Part shown: piece by piece, positions 34,392-43,295 of the stretch | How the letters are laid out: every line of letters begins with the position of its first letter | Position numbering within the stretch: the stretch's first letter is position 1 | NCBI RefSeq assembly: GCF_000718325.1 | Contig: NZ_JOFV01000019.1 | Span: 1-64,000 of the forward strand | Direction of reading: 5' to 3' | DNA from: Oerskovia turbata | GTDB lineage: Bacteria > Actinomycetota > Actinomycetes > Actinomycetales > Cellulomonadaceae | Length of the DNA: 64,000 bases | Translations under genes and position numbers: made by a program | Notes under the pieces: model-generated | What the model was told of the DNA's origin: nothing | Database searches by the model: none | The model's input: the letters and a program-made list of their open reading frames with translations, nothing else

Positions 34392-35314
34392 CCACGCTCG
34401 CCACCCCCGGCACCCCGGGGCACCCCGGGACCGCTGCCGGCACCACCACATCGCCTGCCCTGACACCACGTCGCAGGCGCAGCAAGAGCTCGGGCATGGA
34501 CCTGACGTGGCGCGGCAAGGTCGTGCGCTACGTGGTGCTGAGCCTCGCGGCCGTCGTGACGATCTTCCCGTTCTACGCGATGGTCGTCCTCTCGCTCAAG
34601 CCTGCGGCGGCGATCCAGTTCCCGCAGAGCCTGATCCCCACGAACCTGGGCTTCGCGGCGTACGACCGCGTGCTCGGCGCGGGGAACATATGGACCTGGT
34701 TCGGGAACACGCTCATCTACTCGGTCGTGTCCGTGGTCCTGGTCCTCGCGTTCTCCGCGATGGCCGGCTACGCGTTCGCGAAGAAGAAGTTCCCGGGCCG
34801 CGAGGCCATGTTCTGGTCGTTCCTCGCGATGGTCATGGTCCCGTACCACGTGACCCTGATCCCGACCTTCATCCTCATGGCGCAGGTCGGCGGCCTGGAC
34901 ACCTACTGGGGCCTGATCCTGCCGACGCTCGCGAACGCCCAGGCGGTGTTCCTCATGCGGCAGTTCATCATGGACATGCCCGACGACCTCTTCGAGGCGG
35001 CCAAGCTCGACGGCGCGTCCGAGTGGCGCATCTTCACGCGCATCGTGCTGCCGCTGTGCAAGCCGATCCTCGCGACGCTCGGCACGTTCGTCTTCCTGTG
35101 GCACTGGAACGACTTCCTGTGGCCGCTCATCATGGGCCAGGGCACCGACCACTGGACCCTGACCGTGGGTATCGCGTCGCTGCAGCAGCAGGACGTGCCG
35201 CTCAACATGATCCTCGCCGGCGCGACCATCTCCTTCGTGCCGATCTTCGCCGCCTACCTCGTGGCCCAGCGCTACTTCCAGGAGGGCGTCACCATGTCCG
35301 GAATCAAGGGATAG
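34388..35314 (+). CDS. Carbohydrate ABC transporter permease 2 (MalG type)
   Basis: 308 residues from GTG 34388, overlapping the previous stop. Six helices and the EAA loop DLFEAAKLDGASEWRIFTRIVLPLCKP. A Thr/Pro/Gly-rich cytosolic leader of about 30 residues precedes the first helix. Ends FQEGVTMSGIKG, the usual MalG-type C-terminus. Partner of permease 1; requires an ATPase encoded elsewhere. Confidence 0.93.
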   Translation: MTTLATPGTPGHPGTAAGTTTSPALTPRRRRSKSSGMDLTWRGKVVRYVVLSLAAVVTIFPFYAMVVLSLKPAAAIQFPQSLIPTNLGFAAYDRVLGAGNIWTWFGNTLIYSVVSVVLVLAFSAMAGYAFAKKKFPGREAMFWSFLAMVMVPYHVTLIPTFILMAQVGGLDTYWGLILPTLANAQAVFLMRQFIMDMPDDLFEAAKLDGASEWRIFTRIVLPLCKPILATLGTFVFLWHWNDFLWPLIMGQGTDHWTLTVGIASLQQQDVPLNMILAGATISFVPIFAAYLVAQRYFQEGVTMSGIKG

Positions 35315-35319
35315 CACTC

Positions 35320-36426
35320 GTGTCTTCGACCTCACCCAGCCCCCTGCCCGCCGCCGCCGTCGCTCCTGGCGGCGCCTCCGCCGTCGGGCGCTCCGCCGGT
35401 CCCTCGTCGCTCGCCGAGCTCGAGGACCTGCTCACCACGCCCTCCCCCGCGCTCGTCGCGGACATGGCCGCCCGCTCGGGCGACCTGGTCGTCCTGGGCG
35501 CGGGCGGCAAGATGGGCCCGAGCCTCACGGTCCTCGCCCGGCGCGCGCTCGACGCCGCGGGCCGCACGGGCGACGCCGTCCACGCGGTCTCGCGCTGGTC
35601 GGACCCGGCCCAGGCCGACCACCTGCGCGACGCGGGCGTGAACGTCGTGACGGCCGACCTCATGACGGGCGACCCCGCCGTCCTGGCCGGCCTGCCCGAC
35701 GGCGCCGACGTCGTCTACATGGTCGGCGCCAAGTTCGGCACGTCGTCGGCCCCCTCGCTCGCGTGGGCCGCGAACGCCGCGCTCGTGAGCGACGTCGCGC
35801 GCCGCTACGCGGACTCGACCATCGCCGCGTTCTCGACCGGGAACGTCTACCCGCTCGTACCGGTGTCCTCGGGCGGGTGCTCCGAGGACGACCCGACGGG
35901 GCCCGTCGGCGAGTACGCCATGAGCTGCCTCGGGCGCGAGCGCCTGTTCCAGCACGCGGCCCTCACGCGCGGCACCAAGGTCGCGAACATCCGGCTCAAC
36001 TACGCGGTCGACCTGCGCTACGGCGTGCTGTGCGACGTCGCGGCACCGATCCTCGCGGGCGAGCCGGTCGACCTGACCACGAGCCACGTCAACGTCGTGT
36101 GGCAGGGCTACGCGAACGAGGTCGCGCTGCGCGCGCTCGGCCACGCGTCCTCGCCCGCGTTCACGGTCAACCTCACGGGTCCGGAGACCGCGTCGGTGCG
36201 TCGCCTCGCGGGGCTGCTCGGCGCGGGCCTGGGCCGCGACGTGTCGTTCACGGGCGCCGAGGCGGGGACGGCCCTGCTCAACGACGCGAGCCTGTGCCAC
36301 GAGCTGTTCGGGTACCCCGACGTCTGCCTGCGCACGCTCGTCGACTGGCAGGCGCAGTGGCTCGCCGCGGGCCTGCCGACGAGCGGCAAGGCCACCAAGT
36401 TCACCGTGCGCGACGGGAAGTTCTGA
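35320..36426 (+). CDS. NAD-dependent epimerase/dehydratase-like protein
   Basis: 368 residues from GTG 35320 with AAGGG nine bases upstream. After a 50-residue variable leader comes a Rossmann entry VVLGAGGKMGPSLTVLARRA, then VYMVGAKFGTSSAPSLAWAANAALVSDVARRYAD and AFSTGNVYPLVPVSSGGCSEDDPTGPVGEYAMSCLGRERL-type sequence, in which YAMSCLGRE replaces the usual YxxxK (Tyr present, Lys absent). It is thus an extended-SDR fold with a modified catalytic dyad. The stop overlaps the start of the aldolase-like gene (TGATG). Probable sugar-acid modifying or binding role; reaction unassigned. Confidence 0.82.
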   Translation: MSSTSPSPLPAAAVAPGGASAVGRSAGPSSLAELEDLLTTPSPALVADMAARSGDLVVLGAGGKMGPSLTVLARRALDAAGRTGDAVHAVSRWSDPAQADHLRDAGVNVVTADLMTGDPAVLAGLPDGADVVYMVGAKFGTSSAPSLAWAANAALVSDVARRYADSTIAAFSTGNVYPLVPVSSGGCSEDDPTGPVGEYAMSCLGRERLFQHAALTRGTKVANIRLNYAVDLRYGVLCDVAAPILAGEPVDLTTSHVNVVWQGYANEVALRALGHASSPAFTVNLTGPETASVRRLAGLLGAGLGRDVSFTGAEAGTALLNDASLCHELFGYPDVCLRTLVDWQAQWLAAGLPTSGKATKFTVRDGKF

Positions 36427-37580
36427 TGGGCTCGGTGCTCGACGCCATGAAGCCCGACTCGCTCGCGCTCCTGCGCGCCGGCACGGTCATCCCGGCCCAG
36501 CCGCTCGCGCTGACCGCGGACCGCCGGTTCGACGAGCGCCGCCAGCGCGCCCTGACGCGGTACTACCACGCGGCCGGGGCGGGCGGCGTGGCCGTGGGCG
36601 TGCACACGACGCAGTTCGAGATCCGCGACGTCGGGCTCTACCGGCCCGTGCTCGAGATGGCGGCAGAGGTCTCGCGCGAGACGCTGGGCGGGCACGCCCC
36701 TGCGGGGTCCGCGGTCACCGGCCCGCGCCCGCTCGTCCAGGTCGCCGGGGCCTCGGGCCCCACGGCCCAGGCCGTGGCCGAGGCGCAGGTCGCGGCAGAC
36801 CTCGGCTACGACGCGGTGCTCCTCGCACCGCGCGTGGCCGGGCTGAACGGCACGCGCGAGGAGGTCGAGCGCTACCTGCTCGACCGCGCCCGGGCCGTGG
36901 GCGAGGTCCTGCCCGTGATCGGCTTCTACCTCCAGGAGGCGATCGGCGGGCCGCGGCTCTCGATCGACTTCTGGCGCGAGCTCGCGTCGATCGAGGCCGT
37001 CGTGGCCGTCAAGGCCGCGCCGTTCAACCGGTACCGGACGATCGACGTGCTGCGCGGCGTGGCCGAGTCCGGCCGCGCCGAGCAGATCTCGCTCTACACG
37101 GGCAACGACGACGCGATCATCGCGGACCTGGTCTCCGAGGTCGACGTGCCGGTCGCGGGCAGCGCGAGCCCGTACACCGCGCGCTTCGTCGGTGGCCTGC
37201 TCGGCCAGTGGGCCGTGTGGACGCGGGGTGCGGTCGAGACCCTGCGCCTCGCGCAGGCCGCCCGGGGCGTCACGGCCGACGGCACGCCCACCGTGCCCGA
37301 CGACGCGGCCCTGCGCCTCCTGGTCGCCCGTCAGACCGGCCTCACCGACGCCAACGCCGCGGTGTTCGACTCCGCGAACGACTTCGCGGGCGTCATCGCG
37401 GGGGTCCACGAGGTCCTGCGCCGCCAGGGACTCCTCGAGGGCATCTGGTGCCTCGACCCCGCTGAGACGCTGTCCCCCGGGCAGGCCGACGAGCTCACGC
37501 GCGTCACTGCCTCGTACCCGTGGCTCGGTGCGTCGGACGACGCGTTCGTCGCCGAGCACCTCGACGCGTGGCTGGGATGA
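36426..37580 (+). CDS. DHDPS-family (class I) aldolase-like protein
   Basis: 384 residues, longer than the roughly 300 usual for dihydrodipicolinate synthase relatives. The TIM barrel shows the Schiff-base Lys196 (VVAVKAAPFNRYRT) and the catalytic Tyr168 (VIGFYLQEA), with YYHAAGAGGVAVGVH near the N-terminus. Family members include 2-keto-3-deoxy-gluconate aldolase and related dehydratases, fitting a sugar-acid catabolic operon better than lysine synthesis. ATG 36426 overlaps the preceding TGA. The extra C-terminal 80 residues, ending in AEHLDAWLG, are helical and of unknown role. Confidence 0.87.
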   Translation: MGSVLDAMKPDSLALLRAGTVIPAQPLALTADRRFDERRQRALTRYYHAAGAGGVAVGVHTTQFEIRDVGLYRPVLEMAAEVSRETLGGHAPAGSAVTGPRPLVQVAGASGPTAQAVAEAQVAADLGYDAVLLAPRVAGLNGTREEVERYLLDRARAVGEVLPVIGFYLQEAIGGPRLSIDFWRELASIEAVVAVKAAPFNRYRTIDVLRGVAESGRAEQISLYTGNDDAIIADLVSEVDVPVAGSASPYTARFVGGLLGQWAVWTRGAVETLRLAQAARGVTADGTPTVPDDAALRLLVARQTGLTDANAAVFDSANDFAGVIAGVHEVLRRQGLLEGIWCLDPAETLSPGQADELTRVTASYPWLGASDDAFVAEHLDAWLG

Positions 37581-37587
37581 TCCTGCG

Positions 37588-38613
37588 ATGAGCCGCACCA
37601 CGAGCGTCGTCAGCGTCTCCGCCGCGCTGCGGGCCGAGTTCTTCACGCCCGCGGCGTGGGAGAGGCTGACGGCACTGACGGACGTCGTCCTCGTCGACGA
37701 CCCGGCCACGCTGGGCGCGACGCTCGACGCCCGGACCGGTGCTGCGCCGTCGGGCCTCCCGCGTGCGCAGGTGCTCGTCATCTCGTGGGGCACCCCGCGC
37801 CTCGACGCCACGCTGCTCGACCGCCTGCCGGACCTGCGCCTCGTCGCGCACACGGGCGCGAGCGTCAAACCGTTCGTCACGCCCGAGCTGTTCGCGCGCG
37901 GCGTGCGCGTGACGCAGGCCGGGCAGGGCATGGCTCAGTCGGTCGGCGAGGTGTCGGTCGTGTTCGCCATGGGCCTGCTGCACCAGCTGCCGCGGTTCCA
38001 CCACGGTCTCGCGTCGGGCGCCCCGTGGGAGGTCGCCGAGGCCGCACCGCCGCGCCACGAGATCGCGGGCACGCGCGTCGGCGTCGTCGGCGCGTCCCGG
38101 ACCGGGCGCGCGGCGATCACCATGCTGCGCGCGCTCGGGGCCGAGGTCGTGGTCGCGGACCCGACGCTGGGGGCCGCGGACGCCCGGTCACTGGGCGTCG
38201 CGCTCGTGGGCCTCGACGACCTGCTCGCGACGAGCCGCATCACCATGCTTCACGCGCCCACGCTGCCCGAGACGCACCATCTCGTCGGGGCGCGCGAGCT
38301 CGCGCTCATGCCCGACGGCGCCGGTCTCGTCAACACCGCCCGGTCGTGGCTGACCGACGAGGACGCGCTGCTGCGCGAGGTCGCGAACGGGCGCATCGAC
38401 GCCGCGCTCGACGTGTTCGACGCCGAGCCGCTGCCCGTCGACCACCCCTTCCGGACCCTGCCGAACGTGCTCCTCACGCCCCACCACGCCGCCGCGACCG
38501 TCCAGGGGCGGCTGCGGCAGGGGTCGATCGTGGTCGAGGAGGTCGGGCGCTTCCTCGCGGGCGAGCCGCTGCTCCACGAGGTCGACGAGGCCGCGCTCAC
38601 CCAGATGGGCTGA
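37588..38613 (+). CDS. 2-Hydroxyacid dehydrogenase (second copy in the region)
   Basis: 341 residues of the D-isomer-specific family. Rossmann segment RVGVVGASRTGRAAITML (GxxxxG variant rather than GxGxxG), Arg in NTARSWLTDEDAL, Glu in FDAEPLP and His in TPHHAAAT. Eight bases after the aldolase-like gene and last in the operon that begins at 30596. Related hydroxyacid dehydrogenases sit beside sugar-acid dehydratases in several bacteria. Distinct from the gene at 14227, with which it shares only family level similarity. Confidence 0.88.
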   Translation: MSRTTSVVSVSAALRAEFFTPAAWERLTALTDVVLVDDPATLGATLDARTGAAPSGLPRAQVLVISWGTPRLDATLLDRLPDLRLVAHTGASVKPFVTPELFARGVRVTQAGQGMAQSVGEVSVVFAMGLLHQLPRFHHGLASGAPWEVAEAAPPRHEIAGTRVGVVGASRTGRAAITMLRALGAEVVVADPTLGAADARSLGVALVGLDDLLATSRITMLHAPTLPETHHLVGARELALMPDGAGLVNTARSWLTDEDALLREVANGRIDAALDVFDAEPLPVDHPFRTLPNVLLTPHHAAATVQGRLRQGSIVVEEVGRFLAGEPLLHEVDEAALTQMG

Positions 38614-38622
38614 CCACGCGTC

Positions 38623-38666
38623 GTGTCAGAACGAGCGTGGTCCAGAGGTCACGCTCGTTCTGACAC
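38623..38666. terminator. Perfect 17-bp hairpin, family C
   Basis: GTGTCAGAACGAGCGTG (38623-38639) pairs perfectly with 38650-38666 around a ten-base loop, right after the hydroxyacid dehydrogenase stop. A near-identical hairpin with the same loop length occurs at 62274-62319. No T tract. Confidence 0.75.
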
Positions 38667-38698
38667 GTCGGCCGCGGCGCGATGGGAGAATCGGGACC

Positions 38699-39274
38699 AT
38701 GCCCGACGACGTCCCCTCCTCCCCCGTGCCCGCACCGTCGCCCGGGGTCACCGGCGCAGAAGACTGGCGACCGCACCTCGGCACCGACGCCGAACGCCCG
38801 GCCCCGACGCTGCCCCACCTCGTGTTCTTCGAGCCCCGCATCCCCGGCAACACGGGCAACGCGATCCGCCTCGCGGCCGTGACCGGCGCCCGCCTGCACC
38901 TCGTCGAACCCCTGGGCTTCGACCTCGACGAGCCCAAGCTCCGCCGCGCAGGTCTCGACTATCACGACCTCGCCGCGCTGGAGGTCCACGCCGACCTCGA
39001 CGTCGCCCTGAACTCGATGCCCGAGGCGCGCGTCTTCGCGTTCACGACCAAGGCCACGACCCGCCACACCGACGTCGAGTACCGCCCGGGCGACGTGCTG
39101 CTGTTCGGCCCCGAACCCACCGGCCTGCCCGACGACGTCCTGGCCCACTCCCGGATCACCGACCACGTCAAGATCCCCATGCAGCCCGGGCGCCGGTCGC
39201 TCAACCTGACCAACAGCGCGTCGATCGCGATCTACGAGGCATGGAGACAGACGGGGTTCGCAGGCGGCGCGTGA
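38699..39274 (+). CDS. trmL: tRNA (cytidine(34)-2'-O)-methyltransferase TrmL
   Basis: 191-residue SPOUT methyltransferase that 2'-O-methylates the wobble base of tRNA-Leu isoacceptors in the E. coli counterpart. Core motifs: FFEPRIPGNTGNAIRLAA near residue 42, LLFGPEPTGLP (about 138) and IPMQPGRRSLNLTNSASIAIYEAWRQ, the C-terminal trefoil knot. The family is normally about 155 residues; the first 35 here form a Pro-rich disordered extension. Not related in function to the flanking sugar or copper genes. Confidence 0.92.
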   Translation: MPDDVPSSPVPAPSPGVTGAEDWRPHLGTDAERPAPTLPHLVFFEPRIPGNTGNAIRLAAVTGARLHLVEPLGFDLDEPKLRRAGLDYHDLAALEVHADLDVALNSMPEARVFAFTTKATTRHTDVEYRPGDVLLFGPEPTGLPDDVLAHSRITDHVKIPMQPGRRSLNLTNSASIAIYEAWRQTGFAGGA

Positions 39275-39332
39275 CCGCCGGCCCGCTGGACAAGGGGTAC
39301 ATCTCCGCCCGGACGACCGCTACAGTCGTCGC

Positions 39333-39887
39333 GTGCTGTCACCAGCGGTCGGTCTGCTGCGCGGGGTTCGAGCAGGGTTGCTCGCCACCGCGGTCGTCGG
39401 GCTGTCCCTGGTCTCGCACCGCCTCGCCGGGGGTGCGGCACCGGGAGCCGTCCCGGTCGTGGTCCTCGTGATGCTCACGGCCGTGATGCTGCGCGGCGTC
39501 CTGGGCCGCCGCCTGGCGCTGCCGCTCCTGCTGGGCGTCCTCGGTCTGGGTCAGGTCGTCCTGCACTACACGTTCGAGCAGTGCGCGCTCCTCGCGGCGT
39601 CCCCGGTGCCCGCGCACGTGCACGCCGCCGAGAACCCCGTGCCCATGCTCGCCGCGCACATGCTCGCGACCCTCGTCGTCTCGGTGCTCCTGACCCACGC
39701 CGACCGGGCGCTGTGGACCCTGTGGTCGTGGCTGACCATGCGCTCGGTCCCGCGCCTCCTTCGTCGCCCCGCCTCCCGGGGGCGCGGCGTCCTCGTCCTC
39801 GCCTCGACGCCCCCCGCCCCCGCCGCCCCCGGCCGCGGTGCGGTCATGGGGCGCGCGCCTCCCGTCCTGGTCCTCGCAGCACCTTGA
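39333..39887 (+). CDS. Membrane protein of the YcnI/CopCD copper cluster
   Basis: 184 residues with about four membrane helices (GLLATAVVGLSLVSH, VVVLVMLTAVMLRG, LALPLLLGVLGLGQVVLHY, MLAAHMLATLVVSVLLTH). The loops carry HYTFEQC, AHVHAAENP and LLTHAD, whose Cys and His residues could bind metal. GTG 39333 is six bases after a TACAGT -10 hexamer, so transcription is probably leaderless. Similar small membrane proteins often precede ycnI/copCD in actinobacteria. The last 40 residues are Arg/Pro-rich and cytosolic. Copper link is by position. Confidence 0.65.
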   Translation: MLSPAVGLLRGVRAGLLATAVVGLSLVSHRLAGGAAPGAVPVVVLVMLTAVMLRGVLGRRLALPLLLGVLGLGQVVLHYTFEQCALLAASPVPAHVHAAENPVPMLAAHMLATLVVSVLLTHADRALWTLWSWLTMRSVPRLLRRPASRGRGVLVLASTPPAPAAPGRGAVMGRAPPVLVLAAP

Positions 39888-40056
39888 CCTCGGTCGCGGC
39901 CCCTGCCGCGACCCGCTCCCTGCCGCCTCGACGACCCGCACGTCGTCGAGCCGTGCCCCCGCGCGTCCACCGACCGCGGGCCGACGACGGCGGAGCCACC
40001 GTGCCCGCGGCGGGAGCGACCCTGCGTTCGACCACGGAAGGCCTGTGCCTGAGATC

Positions 40057-40797
40057 ATGAAGCGTTCACCGAAGCTCCTCACCGTCGCCGCGGCGACGAC
40101 CCTGCTCCTCGCGCTCGGCGCGAGCGGCGCGTCCGCCCACGTGTCGGTCAACCCCGACACGACCACCGCGGGCTCCTACGCCCTCCTGACGTTCGGCGTC
40201 CCGCACGGTTGCGGCGAGTCGTCGACGACCAAGGTCTCGATCCAGATCCCCGAGCCGATCACGAGCGTGACCCCCACGGTCAACCCCGGCTGGGACGTCG
40301 AGAAGGTCATGGTGACCCTCGCGACCCCGATCGACGACGGTCACGGCGGCCAGCTCACCGAGCGCGTCGGCGAGATCGTCTACACCGCGAGGACCCCGCT
40401 GCCCGACGGCTACCGGGACGCCCTCGTCCTGTCGACCAAGCTCCCCGACGCCGTCGGCGAGACCCTCGTCTTCCCGACCGTCCAGACGTGCCAGGAGGGC
40501 GAGTCGGCCTGGGTCCAGGTCGCGGCCGAGGGCGAGGACCCGCACGACCTGGAGCTTCCCGCCCCGGTCCTGACGATCACCGAGGCCGAGGAGGGGCACG
40601 GGGACGTCGAGACGGTCTCCGACGAGGCCGTCGCAGAGGCCTCGAGCGCCGACGGCACCGACGGTACGGCCGACGCGGCCGGGTCGTCGGACGAGCCGTC
40701 GTCGCTGCCCCTCGTCCTGTCCGGGGTCGCCCTCGTGCTCGGTGCGGCGGGGCTCGGCCTGGGCGGCGCCGCGTTCGCCCGTCGCCCCAAGGCCTGA
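40057..40797 (+). CDS. YcnI-like copper-binding protein (DUF1775), first copy
   Basis: 246 residues. Signal peptide with cleavage before His28 (SGASA-HVSV), giving an N-terminal histidine that, with a conserved Trp in NPGWDVEKV, forms the mononuclear copper site known for YcnI. The DUF1775 domain (about 28-170, ending FPTVQTCQEGE) is followed by an acidic linker and one C-terminal membrane helix (LPLVLSGVALVLGAAGLGLGG) with a basic tail, so it is membrane anchored. A GTG at 40045 with GGAAGG just upstream is an alternative start. Cotranscribed with CopC-CopD. Confidence 0.9.
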   Translation: MKRSPKLLTVAAATTLLLALGASGASAHVSVNPDTTTAGSYALLTFGVPHGCGESSTTKVSIQIPEPITSVTPTVNPGWDVEKVMVTLATPIDDGHGGQLTERVGEIVYTARTPLPDGYRDALVLSTKLPDAVGETLVFPTVQTCQEGESAWVQVAAEGEDPHDLELPAPVLTITEAEEGHGDVETVSDEAVAEASSADGTDGTADAAGSSDEPSSLPLVLSGVALVLGAAGLGLGGAAFARRPKA

Positions 40798-40805
40798 CGC
40801 GACCG

Positions 40806-42491
40806 ATGAACGTCGCCCGCGTCCTGCGCGGGGTGACGGCGGTCGTGGTGTCGGCCGTGGCCGGGGTGGTGCTGATGCTCGCGTCAGCCTCCCCGGCCGC
40901 GGCCCACGCCGTGATCGTCGACAGCGATCCTCGGGACGGCTCCGTCGTCGAGGACTCCCCCGCCCTGCTGACCCTCACGTTCAACGAACCCGTCCAGGTG
41001 CCGCCCGGCGGCGTCGCACTGCTCGACGCCGCGGGGACGGCCGTCGCCGTCACGCCCACGGCGGTCGACTCCCGGGTGGAGATCGCGGTGCCCGCGGTGC
41101 TCGACGACGGCACGTACGTCGTGAGCTGGCGCGTCACGTCCGGGGACACGCACCCGGTCGCGGGCGCGTTCACGTTCTCGGTCGGAGCACCGAGCGACAC
41201 CGTCGCCGAGGTACCGGAGCCGTCGACGTCGGCGGCGGTCTCGACGCTGCGCCGGGCGTCCCAGGCGTTCGTCTACGTCGGGGCCCTCGGGGTGGGGGGC
41301 CTCGTGGTCTTCGAGCTCCTGCTGCTCGACGCGACGCCGGGGGCCATGCCCGTGCTCCGGCACCGGCTCGACCGCGCGCGCCGGGGGCTCGCGGTCCTCG
41401 CCGGGGCGGGGCTGCTCGTCTCGGTGCCGGTCACGGCCGTGTGGCAGGCGGGCCGCGGGGCCAGCGCACTGCTGGAACCGGAGGTCTGGGGCGTGGCCCT
41501 CGGGTCCGAGTCGGCCCTGGCAGCTCTCCTCGGCCTGGTGGGGCTCGGTGTCGCGACCGTGCTCTGCCCCCGGGCGGGTCGGGCGACCCGTCGGCGGTGG
41601 CCCGTCCCGCTCACGGTCGGTGCTGCCGCGGTGGCCGTGACGTCGCTGGCGGTCGTGGGGCACACCCGGACGTTCGGTCCGGCGTGGCTCGTGCTCGGCG
41701 CCGACGTGCTGCACGTGGCTGCAGGGTCGGTCTGGTTCGGCGGGATCGTGGGGCTGTGCCTCCTGCTCGCGCGCTCCTCGGGGGCGTCTGCCCAGCGCTC
41801 GGCGCGCACGGTCCTGCGCTTCTCGACCGTGGGCGCGTGGCTCGTCCTCGCGCTCGCCCTGAGCGGTGTGCTGCTGGCCTGGCGCATCCTCGGCTCGCTC
41901 GACGCGCTGGTGACCACCGGGTACGGCCGGACGCTCCTGGTCAAGGTCGCCCTGGCCCTGAGCCTCGTGGCGATCGCGGCGTGGAACCGGTACGGGCTGG
42001 TCCCGCACGTCGCGGAGGGCCCCGAGGGGCGTCTGCGTCTGCGCCGGACGGTCGTCGCCGAGGCGTCGATCCTGACGGTGCTGCTGGTCGTGACCGGGGT
42101 GCTCGTCTCCCAGAGCCCGGTCGAGGCGCAGACCCGGGCCCCCGTCGAGGCGCAGAGCACGCTGCCCGCCCAGGAGTTCGACGAACCCCTCGGGTCCGGG
42201 TCGCTCCGGGCCCGGGTCACCCCGGGCGCACTGGGCATCAACTCGCTCGAGCTGACCGTGCTCGACGCCGACGGCGCCCCGTTCGACCCGGTCGCGCTCC
42301 CCGAGGTCGGGCTCACGCAGCCCGAGCTGGGCCTCGGCCCCTTCACGCCCACCGTCACACGGACGGGCCCTGGGACCTACCTGGCCTCGATCGACCTGCC
42401 GATGGCCGGGGCGTGGGACGTCACGGTCGGCGTCCGCACCTCGAAGTACGAGAACCCGGTCGTCACGCTTCCCGTGGAGGTCTCCCCATGA
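40806..42491 (+). CDS. CopC-CopD fusion copper transport protein (YcnJ type)
   Basis: 561 residues. A signal peptide precedes a CopC domain whose mature N-terminus is His34 (AAA-HAVIVDSDP) with a second histidine in SGDTHPVAG, the Cu(II) site. A CopD membrane domain of about eight helices follows (AFVYVGALGVGGLVVFELLLL, then VLHVAAGSVWFGGIVGLCLLL with the conserved His). A C-terminal extracytoplasmic YtkA-like immunoglobulin domain (GSLRARVTPGALGINSLELTV to the end) completes it. Predicted copper uptake; its ATGA overlap with the second YcnI gene suggests a complex. Confidence 0.9.
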   Translation: MNVARVLRGVTAVVVSAVAGVVLMLASASPAAAHAVIVDSDPRDGSVVEDSPALLTLTFNEPVQVPPGGVALLDAAGTAVAVTPTAVDSRVEIAVPAVLDDGTYVVSWRVTSGDTHPVAGAFTFSVGAPSDTVAEVPEPSTSAAVSTLRRASQAFVYVGALGVGGLVVFELLLLDATPGAMPVLRHRLDRARRGLAVLAGAGLLVSVPVTAVWQAGRGASALLEPEVWGVALGSESALAALLGLVGLGVATVLCPRAGRATRRRWPVPLTVGAAAVAVTSLAVVGHTRTFGPAWLVLGADVLHVAAGSVWFGGIVGLCLLLARSSGASAQRSARTVLRFSTVGAWLVLALALSGVLLAWRILGSLDALVTTGYGRTLLVKVALALSLVAIAAWNRYGLVPHVAEGPEGRLRLRRTVVAEASILTVLLVVTGVLVSQSPVEAQTRAPVEAQSTLPAQEFDEPLGSGSLRARVTPGALGINSLELTVLDADGAPFDPVALPEVGLTQPELGLGPFTPTVTRTGPGTYLASIDLPMAGAWDVTVGVRTSKYENPVVTLPVEVSP

Positions 42492-43183
42492 CGCGCCCCA
42501 CCCGACCGATCACCGGCCCGGCGGTCCGCCGCGGTGCCGTACCCGGCCACCGCACAGCCCCACCACGCCGTCGGCACGGTGCACGCGCAGCCGCGGCCCT
42601 CGGCCTCGCCGCGCTGCTGACCGTGACGGGGGCGCGGGGCGCGGTGGCCCACGTCCTCCTGGAGACCGCGACGCCGAACGGGGACGGCACCACCACGCTC
42701 ACGTTCTCGTTCGAGCACGGCTGCGACGGCGCCCCGACGACGGGCCTCGACGTCATGCTCCCCGCGGGGGTCGAGGCGGTCTCGACCGTCCAGCCGGAGG
42801 GATGGGCCGCGGAGGAGGAGCCTGGCGTGGTCCGTTGGGAGGGGACCCCGGTCGCCGACGGCACCGCTGCCCGGTTCGAGCTCGTCGCCAGGGTCACGGG
42901 CACCGCCGGGCAGGCCTTCTGGTTCCCGACGACCCAGACGTGCACGGAAGGCTCGTACGAGTGGGTCGACACCGACCCGGCAGGCGCACATCCTGCGCCG
43001 AGCTTCGTCGCGACCACCGCGACGCTCGCCGCGCCTGCCGCGCAGCCTGTCTCGCCGGGCGGGGCCGGCACCGGCTCCGGACCTGCGGGCGCGAGCCTCG
43101 CGCAGACTCTCGCGGCGGTGGCGGCGGCCTCGCTCGCCGCGGCGGCAGCGGGCACTTGGTACCTCGCACGGCGTCGCCACTGA
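42488..43183 (+). CDS. YcnI-like copper-binding protein (DUF1775), second copy
   Basis: 231 residues, overlapping the CopCD stop. A long basic N-terminal leader precedes the signal sequence; cleavage before His55 (GAVA-HVLL) exposes the metal-binding histidine. The domain contains SFEHGCDGAPTTGLDV, VQPEGWAAEE (candidate Trp ligand) and WFPTTQTCTEGSYEW, then a Gly/Pro linker and a C-terminal helix. Having two YcnI proteins around one CopCD is notable. They are only moderately alike, so this is not a recent duplication. Confidence 0.88.
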   Translation: MTRPTRPITGPAVRRGAVPGHRTAPPRRRHGARAAAALGLAALLTVTGARGAVAHVLLETATPNGDGTTTLTFSFEHGCDGAPTTGLDVMLPAGVEAVSTVQPEGWAAEEEPGVVRWEGTPVADGTAARFELVARVTGTAGQAFWFPTTQTCTEGSYEWVDTDPAGAHPAPSFVATTATLAAPAAQPVSPGGAGTGSGPAGASLAQTLAAVAAASLAAAAAGTWYLARRRH

Positions 43184-43207
43184 GCGGCGCACCGAGCCGT
43201 GCACGGC

Positions 43208-43245
43208 GAAGGGGCCGCCGTTCCCGCAGGAACGGCGGCCCCTTC
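43208..43245. terminator. 17-bp tetraloop hairpin between convergent operons
   Basis: GAAGGGGCCGCCGTTCC (43208-43224) pairs perfectly with 43229-43245 around loop CGCA. The first arm's leading A bases give a short T run after the hairpin only on one side. Separates the copper operon from xylB. Confidence 0.82.
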
Positions 43246-43295
43246 GCTGCGGTCACAGGGACAACGGCGCGAAGAGCGCCGACAGCAACCCGACC

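Noticed and set aside
38597-39166. 189-residue minus-strand frame opposite trmL
   Set aside because: Antisense shadow with no motif; trmL on the plus strand has clear SPOUT motifs.
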